This document shows positions 34,501-46,947 of a stretch of 64,000 nucleotides of DNA, piece by piece. Within the stretch, counting starts at the first letter, position 1. Every line of letters starts with the position of its first letter. Under the pieces are notes generated by a model. That model was given only the letters and a program-made list of their open reading frames with translations, was not told the origin of the DNA and searched no databases. The stretch spans positions 62,001 to 126,000 of the forward strand of contig CAJJDO010000098.1 in assembly GCA_905183005.1 (NCBI GenBank). Direction: 5' to 3'. This DNA comes from Paramecium pentaurelia. Taxonomy: Eukaryota > Ciliophora > Oligohymenophorea > Peniculida > Parameciidae. Both the position numbers and the translations under genes were made by a program.

Positions 34501-37500
34501 AAATTGAGTATTTGCACAATCAGTTAATAAATATTCTTAACCTTTTGAAATAATAATTGATTCTCTATAAGGAGAATAGAATTTTCCTATTTCTAATTTT
34601 GATTTATGTGTAATATCCTTTTAATAAGGATCTTTAGATTTTAAGCCTATAGTTTTATTTTAAATGTTTTTTTCATTTATTACAATTATTTGAACTTATT
34701 GTATATAATCTGGAAAAGTCAACTCATATTAATTAGATTCTTGTTGTTTAACTATTATAATTTAAGCAGATCTTTTCAAAAAATTCATATGATTTGTAAC
34801 ATCAATATATTTTTATATTTAGATTCCTTTGTCTCCTACCATTTATTTTCTTTTTGATGTTTTTTTCTTCATTTTTTTTTTCTCATATGGAGCTTCACAT
34901 TCCATTCTATCACTACATCGATCTTCATCATCTTCTTCACCATATTCTTAAGGTTCCTCATTTTAATCATCTGATTAACATTCTTCTGCATTTGTAGTTT
35001 CTTATACAAATTCTCTATTCAATAAAACACTTGGCTTTTCAAGAGTGTTTCCTATATAAGCAGGTTTGGTTCTTCTATTTTATACATATGCAATTTCAAA
35101 TTAAACATATTAATTTGATTTGAATTAATTGTTAATTAAATCATTTAAATAAAGATTTTCATTTTTCTTAAATTAATTTTTTTATAAATATTAAGCATAT
35201 TCAATATTCTAACTATTAGGATGTATAAATTAAGAAGCAATTACCATAACTTAATATTTTTCTTCTGTTTATTATATCTAAAATGAAATAGTCTATAAAA
35301 ACTAATTCTCTATTGTTTTTAGATGTTAAATTTAAATAGTATTTTTTAAATAATCTGTTTTAAGTATTGTGTAATTCAATTCAGGTGGAACTTATTATTA
35401 ATTAGAAGATAAACATTTAGAACTTAATTTTATAATACCTTCTAATTGCCCTAATAATATTTTACCTTAATCATTAGTTTTTAATTTTGCTGTTGTTGAT
35501 TGTGTACTGTACATAGACCAAAATGTAATTTCAAATAATAAATTTTCATATATCTCACCATTTCTTCCTATGACTATTAATTCATATCCATATTCTTAAG
35601 AATGTTTTATGTATTATTTGCTAAGTTTTGATTCATATTAATAATTAATATTAAAGTCAAATTACAAATCTAATAATTTATTCTCTGTCATTGACATAAT
35701 CTATCCAAATACATTAATAGTTGTTTTATCTAAATTTGAAAGATTTCTCATTTAAAATGAATAAGGTTATCCATTTTTAAATTATGCTTCTTCTGTTTAA
35801 TTATAACTGATTACATTAGATATACTTGTTGATTATACTCTAATTTTTGTATTTTTTAATAATCCAATATCAATTGTTTTATTAGCAACTGTGAGTTCTG
35901 GAAAAATATTAATTGATGTTTCAGTTTCTGATATGAATTATTCTTAATCCAAAAAAAATAAGCAATTTAATTCATATTTTTCAGTTTCAATTGTTATTTC
36001 AGATACTTCTGCATAATTTTCATATACAATAATGCAATTAATAACTTTGCGATTAATTGTAAATGGTATCATAATCTCATTTCTCTAATTTACTTAATAG
36101 AATTTCTTTTCAAGCCATACTCCTGTACCTTCACCTTTACAAAGTTCTTTATTTTCATTATATATTTTTAAAGAATGACCTGCAGATGTAATTGTATTTT
36201 CTAAATTCAATCTTCCTTTAACTATAAATGCTTTTGCATATAAACCACTTCCTAAAAACTCTATTACAAATGCACCATATCTAGAATTGGTTATAGTATC
36301 AAATGTAAATTCTTTATAAAATATTTCAATAGGTGGTTATTGATATGTAAATTCTATTTCTTCATTTGGAATTATTCCATCTAATGATATATCTATATTC
36401 GCATTTTTCTCATTTAAAAGACAATAATTTTCACAATTAATTTAAAATATTTTAATTGTTAATTATTATATGTTTTTTAATTTACATTACAAACTCACTT
36501 TTTCTCTTGAAATAATTAAATAATATATACCCATGTTTAAATGACTTTTTATTAGTATCTAAAATCTCTAAGATTTTTTCATTATTCATTTTCTCAAGTT
36601 TATCTTATGGTAGAATCTTTGAGATATGTTCCAATTATTTTCCTTAATATAATTTTATTTCAGCTTCCATCTACTCTAGAATATTGTTTGATATATATTA
36701 AGATAGAAAGTTTAAACTTTCATTATTTCTTAAATAAGTTTATAAATATCTCTTTAGAATTTTAAATTAAGTATTATTACCAACTAAATATACAATTTTT
36801 TTATTTTCATTAACCTATAAATCATCAATCAAAGGATTAAATATAGATTAATAATTTTTAAGCCATTCAATTATTAATTCTTATTTAATAAGTATATTAT
36901 TAGAAGTTCCAAATTCAATTAAAGAATTTAATTGTTAGATCTTATTATCTTAAAATTTTGGTGATAATTTAAAGAAAAACTCTGTTGAAGCTTCTTTTAA
37001 TCTATACAATGCTTATTTATCTTCATTAAATTAAATTGCTTTTCTTTCAAATTTAATTTAATATAAAATCATCACAAAATCTTTATCATCCAATAATTTA
37101 GGTTGAAATTCTGATAATTAAATTAATTATGCCTCAGATAACTTTGGTAGAAATTGATTTAATTTCTTTGATTATTACTTTTAGTTTAACAAAAATTAAA
37201 ATAATTTTATAACATCCATATTTCTAAAATTATACTAAATAATTACTAATCTATATTCTCAGCTTTTTCTAAGTAGGTCTCTATAAGTTAAACACTATTT
37301 TATTTTAAAATTCTTTCTATATCTAAAAGATGGTAGTAATGAGGTTGTAACCAACTTAAATAAATGGATGAATATGTATAAACTCTTTCTAAATAAGTAT
37401 TCAAACTAATTAAACATTGTTCAAATTATGATGGATAGTATTTTTCATATCCTAATTCTTCTTCTTATTATTCAACAATTTAATTTGATTCTTGATCCTA

Positions 37501-38177
37501 ATCATTATTATCTATATTTTATTAAGGTTCTTCAATTTTTAATTCTTATTCTTATTGAATATCTTATTCTTATTATAAAACCTCTTATTCTTATTATACA
37601 ACCTCTTATTCTTATTATACAACCTCTTATTCAATATATGATGGTTTTATATTTTCTAGATCATTTTAAGCATCTATATCCTCTAATTATTGGCTCTCTT
37701 AATTTTAATTTACAATTTCTATATTTTCTTCAATTTGTTCATTCTAATCTATTGTTTCTTAAACTTATTCTTACTCTTATTCTATTTCATATTCTTCCTC
37801 TCTAAATTTTATATAAATAATAACCTTGATACATCACTTAAATAATAAATTTGAGGATCTACATCATTATTATATTCAATCTTAAATACATATTCTCTTA
37901 ATAATCCTAAAACTTTATTTCTCTTAATGACATCATTGGAATAATAGTCTAATTATGCAAAAAGTTTTCTTTTTTTAATTTTTTCTGAAAGTTCTGTATC
38001 TCTGGAAATAAATTCCTTTAATTATTCTTTTTCTTCATTTGATAAATTAGCTCCTTTTTCATGAAAGAGTTTTAGGAAATAAAAATAATAATATTCATCA
38101 GATCCTTTGACTAAATGTTTAAAAGCTTCTTCTTATGGTTTTAATAATAAATTTTCTAATGTGGAAATATCTTGCAT
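31528..38177 (-). CDS. Giant protein (about 2,184 residues), alpha-2-macroglobulin-like end
   Basis: Four introns (23, 23, 25, 24 nt); more than 4.5 kb in the middle is a single exon. Residues about 1-120 are helical; about 125-230 is an acidic Glu/Gln stretch with three 7-residue repeats EVVQQEQ. The next 300 residues are helical. A beta-rich region follows (EKVSLQCKLKNIQQL, FTYQQPPIEIFYKEF). An unusual insert of Gly, Asp/Glu and Cys lies at 33886-33975. The last 120 residues contain YKDGYTDLRGRYDYA and VSKFAVLIVSNDLG, a motif pair I associate with very large alpha-2-macroglobulin-like proteins of protists. No signal peptide, transmembrane segment or thioester motif was seen. Function is unknown. 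Confidence 0.8.
33886..33975 (-). other. Cys- and acid-rich insert coded inside the giant gene
   Basis: On the minus strand this reads a five-glycine run followed by ECCEDDCYYDC and CEEEC: eight cysteines mixed with Asp/Glu in under 30 residues. Such a cluster could bind metal or form disulphides. It stands out from the surrounding beta-rich sequence. Confidence 0.6.
37564..37626 (-). repeat. Three tandem 21-bp repeats coding EVVQQEQ
   Basis: Units at 37564-37584, 37585-37605 and 37606-37626. Units two and three are identical; unit one differs at one base. They code seven-residue Glu/Val/Gln repeats in the acidic segment of the giant protein, with a degenerate partial copy at each side. Confidence 0.85.
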
Positions 38178-38486
38178 TATAAAATTTTATTATTAAAATC
38201 TAATTGATATAAGTGTTTTATAAATCACATAATATCAATAATTTTGATAAATACTGTTAATAAAAATATACATCAAATATCAAACTTTATCTTTATAATG
38301 AATATATATCATATAAAAAGTTATATCAAAAAATTTCAACATAATCATAATTGTAGTATATAATATTACAATTAATCAAATATAATATAAAATTAATATA
38401 TTGAATAATAATATGATATAAAATTAAAACTATATAATATTTTAGTCTTATAATAAATTAATATTATACAATTTTATAATTATATA
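38178..38486. other. AT-rich intergenic stretch
   Basis: About 310 bp of almost pure A/T between two minus-strand genes. It must carry the giant gene's promoter; no motif can be named. Confidence 0.4.
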
Positions 38487-39709
38487 TCAAGGACTCTGTT
38501 AACTCTAACTTCTTTATAATTTCTACTTCTCTTTATAATAAAGGATATCATTTTTCACAATTTCTACTAAACTTAATTTTCTAGCTTATCCTCCAAGTGT
38601 AGCTTCCCAAGTAGCTCTAGCACCTATCTTTTTGGCAATAATTATATTATTATATTGTGAATGACTTGGAAATGCTTCACCAATTTTGACTAATTCATTT
38701 CTAATAGGTGCACATTAATCATTTGGAATTCTATCTAATTCAGTTTCAAGTTGTTTATAAATTTCTGGCCATAAAAATTCACATGTCTAATAGTTATTTA
38801 GTAATTATTACTTCAAAATTAGCTTCTCTAAGAAGTCTCAACATTAATGGACAAGCTCTTCCCATTACAAACCACTTAAATCTTTTTCTCAAAATAAAAT
38901 GTAAATGATCATAAAACAAGTAATCAGTCATTAAATTATATTTGTAAACCATTTCAAATGCTTTGGCAATAGCTTATGGAGACATTTTAGTTAAATGAAC
39001 TGGTATTACGAGACTCAATTCTTTTTTAAATTCATCAGATGATCTTTCTTACTTTTCCATAAATAGTCTAACACATTCACCAAACAATCTGGCTGGAATA
39101 TTAGGTAAAAGTCTTAGAAATATGATTTTTATCTTACTTAATCATTCTTTCTTCAAACTTTCCCCAAACTTCTGGTGTTTCAATACCATAATTACTATAA
39201 ATATTGAGTAATTGTATAAATTAAGCTTTTGTTAAATGATAATGTTCTACAAATGCTTTGTCTAAAGCAGCTTTAACCCAAGGATGTTCAGCAAGATTAA
39301 ATTCTAATATTGAGTATAGTAATACATCCTTTATTGAATTTATGCAATCTTTCTAGACCATTTAAAATTTCATTAATTCTAAGGTTATCTAATTATTCAA
39401 AATATAAAAGGATTTCATTGCCACTCATAACTTCTGTATTAAGATAATCATTTTATGGAGTGGCTTTATTGAATTGTCTTTATGGTCGATATACATATCT
39501 TAATATAATCTTGTTTTTGAATACCTTTATTTAAGTGGTATATTAATGGGGAATGTCAAATCATCATTCTTGAAATCAAATTTTTTTTTCATCTAATAAA
39601 ATTTCTAAAATTGTAATGGTTTAGTAGCATAATATCGATGTCTGCTATTTGTTTTGTTACGTATTGATACACTATAATATAAAATAAGTATAATACTGCT
39701 TAAATCCAT
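38487..39709 (-). CDS. Unknown protein with possible mitochondrial presequence
   Basis: 374 residues, four introns (26, 22, 25, 25 nt). The N-terminus is rich in Arg/Ser/Tyr with few acidic residues (SIRNKTNSRHRYYATK), which fits a mitochondrial targeting sequence. The rest is helical: LRINEILNGLERLH, AEHPWVKAALDKAF, LPNIPARLFGECVRLF and MSPQAIAKAFEMVYKY. Repeating helix pairs recall FASTK/RAP- or PPR-like organellar RNA-binding proteins, but no RAP motif is clear. A canonical 25-nt intron-like segment near the start is in fact needed in frame. Assignment beyond 'probably mitochondrial' is not justified. Confidence 0.75.
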
Positions 39710-39818
39710 ATTATATTTGATTTACCCACAATTATGAATAACTTTTCAAGAGTGTTTACATAAATATAAATTTTTGTTATTTATTTATTTATATATATAT
39801 ATATAATTTTCTTATTGT

Positions 39819-40392
39819 TCAAGATGTTCCATATTCTGCACTGACAGCCTAAATTTATAGGAAGATTATTACATCTTTTAATCCTGCAGTTGCACTCTTT
39901 GGTCCAACAAAATGAATAACCACATAAAATATTCCCACTAACCATAAAGTCAACCCCCAAATCCATCCAGCTCTATATTCTATTTAATAATTTTACACTT
40001 ATTATGATGATGATTCTCCTGATGGTTAATATGATACAACTGATCCTAAGCTATTAAATATGATATTTAATAATATACAATATGTAAAATATTCCTCTTC
40101 CAAAACAAGTCATCATGAATTGAAATTAATCTGCAATGAAATCTCTCTTAAATTCAATTGCCAATAAGAGACCACAAAATATCCTGAATTAATTAGTAAT
40201 ATGATTTACAATGAATAAATTGGTGTGAATATACTCCATATTTCATAGAAATGAAAATGAGAAAACATTTAAAATGTAACTAATTGGTATATTCCCATAG
40301 CTCCAATTACTACACTAATTTAGTATTTTAATAATATACGCAGCTACAATATTGACCCATCTCAATATCAAAATCCATGTTTTTGTTTCCAT
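39819..40392 (-). CDS. COPI-associated/TVP15-like membrane protein
   Basis: 156 residues, four introns (25, 26, 28, 24 nt). It has four hydrophobic segments: ILRWVNIVAACVVIGAMG, a second containing FCGLLLAIEF, FYIFLGSVV, and WGLTLWLVGIFYVVIHF. The block CGLLLAIEFKRDF, then FGRGIFYIFLGS, matches the COPI-associated protein family (PF08507; yeast Tvp15), small four-span Golgi proteins. Function in Golgi trafficking is inferred from the family. Its start is 42 bp from the divergent histidine kinase start, so the promoters must be shared or overlap. Confidence 0.65.
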
Positions 40393-40434
40393 TGTTAATT
40401 AATTAATGTGATATAATTTACGTATAAAAAATTC

Positions 40435-42907
40435 ATGAATATTTGGATTGCCTTATCAATAAATCTGGTTATTGGAATAGATGCAACTTTAAATCTTTTG
40501 AATCCAATCTCAAATATAAATTACATATTGTCAGGAATAAGATGTACTTTAGCTATATTAAGCATACTCTTTTAATTTGCAATCTACAAAAAGATGAAGT
40601 TTTAATAATTCACTATGTTACTACAAATCCTATTTTAGATACAACTTGCTTCTGAAATCAGATTAACTTTTACATCTTTAAATTCATTCAATCTTTACAA
40701 ATACATTTTATTATTGTATTATGAACATTCAAATAAACAACTGAAGTATCTTTAATTTGCTACTACTCTTTAATGTATGATTGAAATACAAATTTTAAAT
40801 ACATAAATTCATGAATACATAATCACAACATTAATTTTTGTTATTATTATTCTTATTAAGGCATCACAGAATTCTTAATAATTATCTCATAAACATTCAT
40901 CTTCTAATGATGTATTTCATTCATATTCTACTGTCCCTGCAGAAATAGCATCTTCCAATAGAAAAATAGATTTAATCACAAGAGATGAATTAATCTATAT
41001 TTTAAATCATAGTAAATAAGGAATCATTTATTTTGGATAAAATCTTGAAATATAATATATAAATGAGAAAACTTAGAAGTTATTTTCAACTAAATCATAC
41101 GATATAGCCATGATTCAATTATAAAAAATTATTATACAGTAAATTATTTTTATAATTATAGAGCTATTGAATAAGATTAAAATCTCAATAGTTAACATAA
41201 AGAAATCAAATTTAGAGCTTCATAAAAACATTTATTATAAAAAGCTGATTGCAAAATGATAGAGAGTTTAATAGCATCTGCTGAATAAAATCTTAAGAGA
41301 TTTTAATCAATGAGTGAAAAGTTACTGGACTCTTAATTTCTAACCAAAAAATAATAGAAGAATCAATTCACAATTCCTGAATTTAGATAATTACTCTTAT
41401 CCCTATTTGCTGATTGTTAAATGAATAATCTGTATTCATTATATATTATTATAGTTTAGATCAAAGAACTTTCGTTAAAGCTAATAAATTGAAAGTCAAT
41501 CTTACAACTAATAATGGAGAAAAAACTATTGAATTGTAATTTTGTAAAATTGCTAATCTCTTGAATTAAGGAGGCTATTTACTATTCATCTATGATATTA
41601 CAGAAAACGAAAGATTATAATAATATATCCAAAAGTAAAAGTTTCAAACATTACATTTTAATTCTTTCTCTCATGAATTAAGAACACCTCTTAATTGTTC
41701 ATTAACCTTACTTTAAGCATTAAAAACTTAATCAATTTCTACTTAACTTATATAAAACTATTTAAATCCAGCTATTGTTTCAAATAAATTATTAATGCAT
41801 CAAATTAATGATATTTTAGATTATGCTTCTTTTGGTTTAGGAACATTTCAATTAAATATCAGAGATTTTCTTATTAAGGACATATTTAAATAATTAGAAG
41901 AGTATTATTTAGAAATTTGTGCTACAAAAGGAATAAAATTGATCTTTTCTATTTTTGACTCTCTTGAAAATTATATGATTTATAATGATCCTGAAAGAAT
42001 ATTGTAACTATTAGTTAATTTAATTAATAATTCACTCAAATTTACAAGGGAAAATGATGTTATTTGTGTTACTACTAAAAGTAAATAGAAATCATCTGGA
42101 ATTATTAAAGATAAATTTATTAAATTTATAGTTCATGATACAGGTAGAGGAATAGCAAAGACAGAATTAGATGCTATAAATAATATAATTCATACATCTA
42201 TTGATAATGATATATATCATTAGTTAAGGAATTTTACTACAAAATATGTTGGATTAGGATTCACAATAGGTAGTAGAATGAGTAATGAATTAGCATATTC
42301 TAAAAAATCATATTTCAAAATTAGAAGCAAAGAGGGTTTATTTACAAAAGTGAGTTTCAGAATTAGTAATTAAATAAATTTATTTGGTATAAGACCAAAA
42401 GATTCATCAATTAAATTGGATCAAATCATATCTTAAAATCAAATAGATATTGAAAATCCTTTAGAAGAGTAACATTAGATTCCTCTATGGACTTAAACAT
42501 TTTTTTCACATAAATTAATATAAAGTGATATATTTCCTTAGATATTAATTTGTGATGATGTAGCTTTTAATCTTATTTCCTTGAATTTATTAATTAAGAA
42601 TCTTGGATTTGAAAGTGACATTGTTTATGATGGTTATCAAGCCATAAATTAAATTAAAAAAAGAATACTTTAATAATAGGCATAATATAAGATAATATTT
42701 ATGGATATTGAAATGCCAGGTTTAAATGGATATCAAACATCAACTTAATTATTATAAATTGATGATAAATTAAATATCATTATGTGTTCAGCATATGATA
42801 CAGAAGATAATTTAAGTAAAGCATTAGAAAGTGGAATGAAAGATTATATTATAAAACCAGTTAGAATAGAGTAACTAAAAGTTTTGATTAAGAAATATAT
42901 TAAATGA
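40435..42907 (+). CDS. Second membrane hybrid histidine kinase with receiver domain
   Basis: 808 residues, two 23-nt introns. The N-terminus (about 1-160) has four to six hydrophobic spans (WIALSINLVIGIDA, CTLAILSILFQFAIY, TTLIFVIIILIK). A PAS-like segment (DELIYILNHSKQGIIYFG) follows. The HisKA box is a textbook FSHELRTPLN. The ATPase domain has N-box NLINNSLKFT and G1 HDTGRGIAK, but the G2 region reads YVGLGFTIGSRM, less regular than GxGLGL. The receiver has LICDD, phosphoacceptor Asp in FMDIEMPGLNGY, and Lys in IIKPVR. There is no HPt. Compared with the kinase at 17363 it keeps the standard H-box. Confidence 0.93.
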
Positions 42908-42912
42908 TATCA
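42905..42912. other. Palindromic TGATATCA holding two convergent stop codons
   Basis: Bases 42905-42907 are the TGA of the plus-strand histidine kinase. Bases 42910-42912 are the TGA of the minus-strand methyltransferase. Two bases separate them, and the eight bases are a perfect palindrome. Confidence 0.85.
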
Positions 42913-44472
42913 TTTAAATTTACATTTTCTATCATCTTAACTTAATCCTAATACTTCTATATCTTCATTTTCATCTATAGAATTTGTGTCATCTATTTAT
43001 AATCCATTCAAGTTATAAGAGAACTTAGGACTATAGGCACATTCAGATTCTTATTATTCAGTATTTGAATCTCTTAATTTATAGTGTTAATTAAATGTAT
43101 TCTATGAAAATTCTCTAAATATATATTACATATAATTACTTGGATAATTTTTGATAAAGAATGAATGCATATTCACCATAGTCTAATTTATATTTATCAC
43201 AAACTACTTCTAAAAATTTATCTATATTATATTTAAAACTCTAAGCTTTAAGTAATTCATATACAACTTCCAAACTCCCTAAACTCATATGAATATCAAA
43301 TAACATACCTATTTTATCTTTTAATTTTGTTATAAGATTTTATATTGCTTCTGGTTTAACTTCTTAATTTTATAATTACATAATCAAAATTGATCTTAAT
43401 TCCTCTCTGGAAATATTTGCAATTTTACCATAATAAATAATATTTTGAATATGTATTCCATTAACATAGATTTTTTCAATTTCTAGTGAACAATGAGCAA
43501 TAAATGATTATTATTATTTATGTTATGTTACTAATGATTAATATTTATGTTGAGTATTATTTTAATATTGTTGATTTATATTAAGTAATAGAGGTAATTA
43601 TGAATAATCAATTTAAGCAGGTAATTGTATAATTAAGTTTTCAATTTAATCAGAAATCATCATTAATAGTTGTTATAAATTAGGTTAACAATCTTTTAAT
43701 AAATCTTTACAAATTTAAGTATTTTCTGTATTAATTGTAGGATTAATGAAAATACTATCAAAAGGTAAACGTTTTTTAAATTTAAAAATATCACAATTAA
43801 TGATTTCTACTTTAGGATTTGGAAAATCTTAATTTTAAGTATATTGATCACAATTTTTTCTAGTTTTCTAACATGCCTCAGTACATTTATCAATTGCAAT
43901 AACAAAATCTAAATATTTAGCAAACTTATATCAATTTTATATCATACTTAAACTGTGTTTCCTCCCTCTCCACATCCAATTTCAGCTAATGAATTAATTT
44001 AATCTTTAATTCTAGAGGCAATATATTTGGATATCTGATCTATTATTCTTTGATTACTACATATGTCCTCATTAAAACCCATAGATTTAGACACATCTAT
44101 TTAGGTTGATGTGATTTTAGCAAAAATAGTGTCTCCACTTTAATTATTTTTTAGTTAGAACAACTAATTTAAAGGATAATTGTTTTCAAAAATAGGGACT
44201 ACAAAACTACTTACAAAAGGTGATATTTCACTATTCTTTCTTTATGTTTCTGAATTTGTTGAATTTAATTAATTAAATTAAGATATACCATTATGATTGC
44301 TGGCATCAAGAGCAGATTTATATAATGAGTTTCTATGTTATTTATTAACAGATATTTTGCTCTATTCTATATTTACATTTTTAGAACTCTTTTTCTTAAT
44401 CCATCCACAGAAACATCTATCATCATCATAACCATCATCATTTTTTTAAGTATTCTTTTTTTTACTACTCAT
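42910..44472 (-). CDS. TGS1-like (trimethylguanosine synthase) methyltransferase, motif IV altered
   Basis: 503 residues, two introns (23 and 28 nt). Residues about 130-265 form a TGS1-type Rossmann fold: the pre-motif FNEDICSNQRIIDQISKYIA, motif I LAEIGCGEGGNTVQFA (GxGxGGNT is typical of TGS1), motif II DFVIAIDKC and an acidic INCDIF turn. The catalytic SPPWGGP is replaced by INPTINTE, without the Trp that stacks on m7G. The C-terminal half is helical and Gln-rich. Cap hypermethylation of snRNA/snoRNA is the family role; with motif IV changed, this copy may be inactive or have another substrate. The upstream neighbour encodes a CCHC protein. Confidence 0.7.
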
Positions 44473-44501
44473 TTATTGATAATTATTTTAATGCATATAA
44501 T

Positions 44502-44973
44502 TCATTTTTTTTATTTTTTATCTCTAGATCTATTTTTTCTTCTTTTTTAAGATGAACCTGATGAATCACTATCACTATCACTACTACTTGATTCTTCACT
44601 ACTACTCTCAGAAGATGAACTTTTTTATTTTTTTACATTAATTGTTGTTCCCTCTTTTTTTAGTTATACTTATTCATCACTACTTGAATCTGAAGATACT
44701 TCCAATGGCACTTTCTTTTTTGTACTTCTCTTCCAATCTCCATCAAATGCATCAGGAACCTCAGGTGGCTTTTCATTATTTAATTCATATTATAATTATT
44801 TCTCTCTTAAATAATAGTCAATGATATACTTACTTAAATTGCATTGTTCTTGATGGTCTATATAAATACACATTTTCATTTTTGCATTCATAAGTCAAAT
44901 GACCATATTTTAAACATCTTTAACATCTTACTGCAGCTGCATCTTCATTGTTAGCCTTTTTCTTATTCTTCAT
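44502..44973 (-). CDS. CCHC zinc-knuckle, Ser-rich protein (ZCCHC10-like)
   Basis: 147 residues, one 28-nt intron. Residues 16-30, VRCQRCLKYGHLTYEC, form a CX2CX4HX4C zinc knuckle that binds RNA. A PSRTMQFKREQLQYEL segment follows, as in ZCCHC10. The C-terminus is a Ser/Asp tract (SSSSESSSEE, SDSDSDSSGSS) then basic KKRRKNRSRDKK. This architecture fits a nuclear RNA-binding or splicing-associated protein. It sits 29 bp upstream of the TGS1-like gene on the same strand; shared RNA biology is possible but unproven. Confidence 0.8.
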
Positions 44974-45213
44974 AGCTTACTACATATATTTGTTGAAAAA
45001 CGATTGAGATTCAACAAAGTTGCTCTTGTACATTTTTCGAATATATAATATATTTAAATTTTCTAAATATTATCACTTTTTAAATAAGAACCACTTATTT
45101 TGTTATAAATCATAACACATGATTTTCTAAACAATAATCTTTTATAATTAGTAAACATAATCTTATTATCAATACTGAAGATAATTTATTTAAAAATTTT
45201 GTTTAACTGCTAA

Positions 45214-46673
45214 ATGAAAACCTTTGATAATGCAATTAAACCCACTTAAAAACCAGTTTGCTACTAAGTCTAAGGATCACTCAATAAATATAAATCTACA
45301 ACTAAAGAAATTAATTCGATTATCTAATGTGAAGAATTATTCTAAACAATTTAAACAGACACATATATATCTAGTGAAGTTTCAGATGCCAAAATCATAT
45401 AATAATCAAATATGCCTAATTCAATTAAGATGACATTAAAATCACATGAAATCTAAGAATTACCTATAGTTTAAGAAAATGAGACACATTCTCAATCCAT
45501 CTTCAAGTACTTATAAAAAGATGATTAATCCTAAAAATTATCTACCAACACTAATAGTTAACATAGCAATACATCAAAATAAAACTAAGAAACATTAAAT
45601 AATTAATGTAATAGAAATCAAAGTCATAAACCAAATCAACCTAGTCAAAATTAATCTTAACAAAATAAAAAAAAAGATGTATCTCCCCAAAGAAGCACAT
45701 CTCCTTATAGATAATTTCTATAAAGACCATAATAAAATTAAGTTAGTACTTAATAAAGAACTAAATCTCCTTTTATTAAGAATACAGGAGCTTAAAAATT
45801 AACACCAAGAACAAATCAAAAAACTACACCTTCTGCTTCCCCATTCAGATAAGCCAAAGAAAATAATATATCAACCATTAATTAAAGAAACTTAAGGACT
45901 GATAAATCATAAAATAAATTAATTTAAGTTAAGATTAAGGAGACTCATAATTAAAATTAATCTCATGTTATAGTTGATCTAAGCAAATGTCCAACTTAGA
46001 GAGTTCTTATGAAATAAGGTATTTTATATTGAAATTATTTAGATTCAAATAGACCCAAAATGAAGGTTGAATTAAGTCTAAAGAGTTTAATTAAAAATGG
46101 AATATGAATTTGATATTACAATTATATAACTTAATATATAATTTATTAAATCTCATGCTCAATCCAGAAGCCAATCCACTTTATAGATAAGTTTTATATG
46201 ATGGATAGAAGAAAACTAATATTAGAACTCTTTAAAGTAATTATATTTATAATTATACTTTTTAGATCATAAGAATCAAATAGCTCATACTGAACAATAT
46301 TAATGGTATGATAAACAGGATTGCTTCAAAAATACTGATAAAATTACTACAATCAATAATCTATCAACAATTTCAAATGTTTCTTATCAAAGATATAAGA
46401 AACCAGAGGTATTTCATTTATGATATAATTAAGGATAATAAAATCTTTACTCCATTAGAACTGAGTAAATAGACATCTATACCAATGAAATATCAATAGA
46501 GATATTTAAGTTAGCGTGCCTTGTTTCCTATGACATCTCCAAGAGTTACAGAAAGTTCAGCTAAAATTATAGGCAAATTCATTTTAAATGAAGGAAGTGG
46601 GCATTATAATTTACCTCCATTATAACCACCTTCTGAAACATATAGAAATAGATCATAAGTATTTTTTGGATGA
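45214..46673 (+). CDS. Basic Ser/Gln/Asn-rich protein, unknown
   Basis: About 453 residues with four introns (24, 20, 29, 25 nt). The N-terminal 275 residues are low-complexity with repeated TSPYRQFLQRP, TKSPFIKN and TPSASPFRQ motifs (phosphorylatable S-P sites). The C-terminal part (residues about 300-453) has NPEANPLYRQVLYDG, YQWYDKQDCFKN and FPMTSPRVTESSAK. The 20-nt intron linking both halves (GTTGAA...AAGAG, about 46060-46080) has an atypical start. Without it the first half ends at a TGA that overlaps the ATG of a second short gene. No family recognised; a microtubule-associated role is possible. Confidence 0.55.
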
Positions 46674-46947
46674 CTTTTGTAATATTTCAATTATAAAAAC
46701 AAAATACATGAATATAATCTAAAAATCTAAATCATTAACCATTCCATTAATAATTAATTTAAATAAATTGACCTGTTGTTGTTATGAACACTTTTACGAT
46801 AAAAGTAAATGAGTAAAAATGTTGTTTTTTTCGTATTAGGCAAATATCTATATTATAGATGTTTTTGTGAAAGAGCATGATGCAATTAAGTACTATCATT
46901 TTAATTATATTCTTGAGATCAAACTGAATTTATTATATCTCATATAG

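Noticed and set aside
37428..37805. A 125-codon Ile/Leu-rich plus-strand frame over the giant gene
   Set aside because: It is the antisense of the Gln/Glu repeat segment; its Leu/Ile monotony comes from complementing TAA/GAA codons.
39709..39709. Splicing the 25-nt GTATTA...TATAG segment just after the start of the 374-residue gene
   Set aside because: Removing it shifts the frame into TGA after about 30 codons, while keeping it leaves the frame open.
44335..44824. Plus-strand Ile/Phe-rich frames as membrane proteins
   Set aside because: They are antisense to the TGS1-like and CCHC zinc-knuckle genes, whose motifs are clear.
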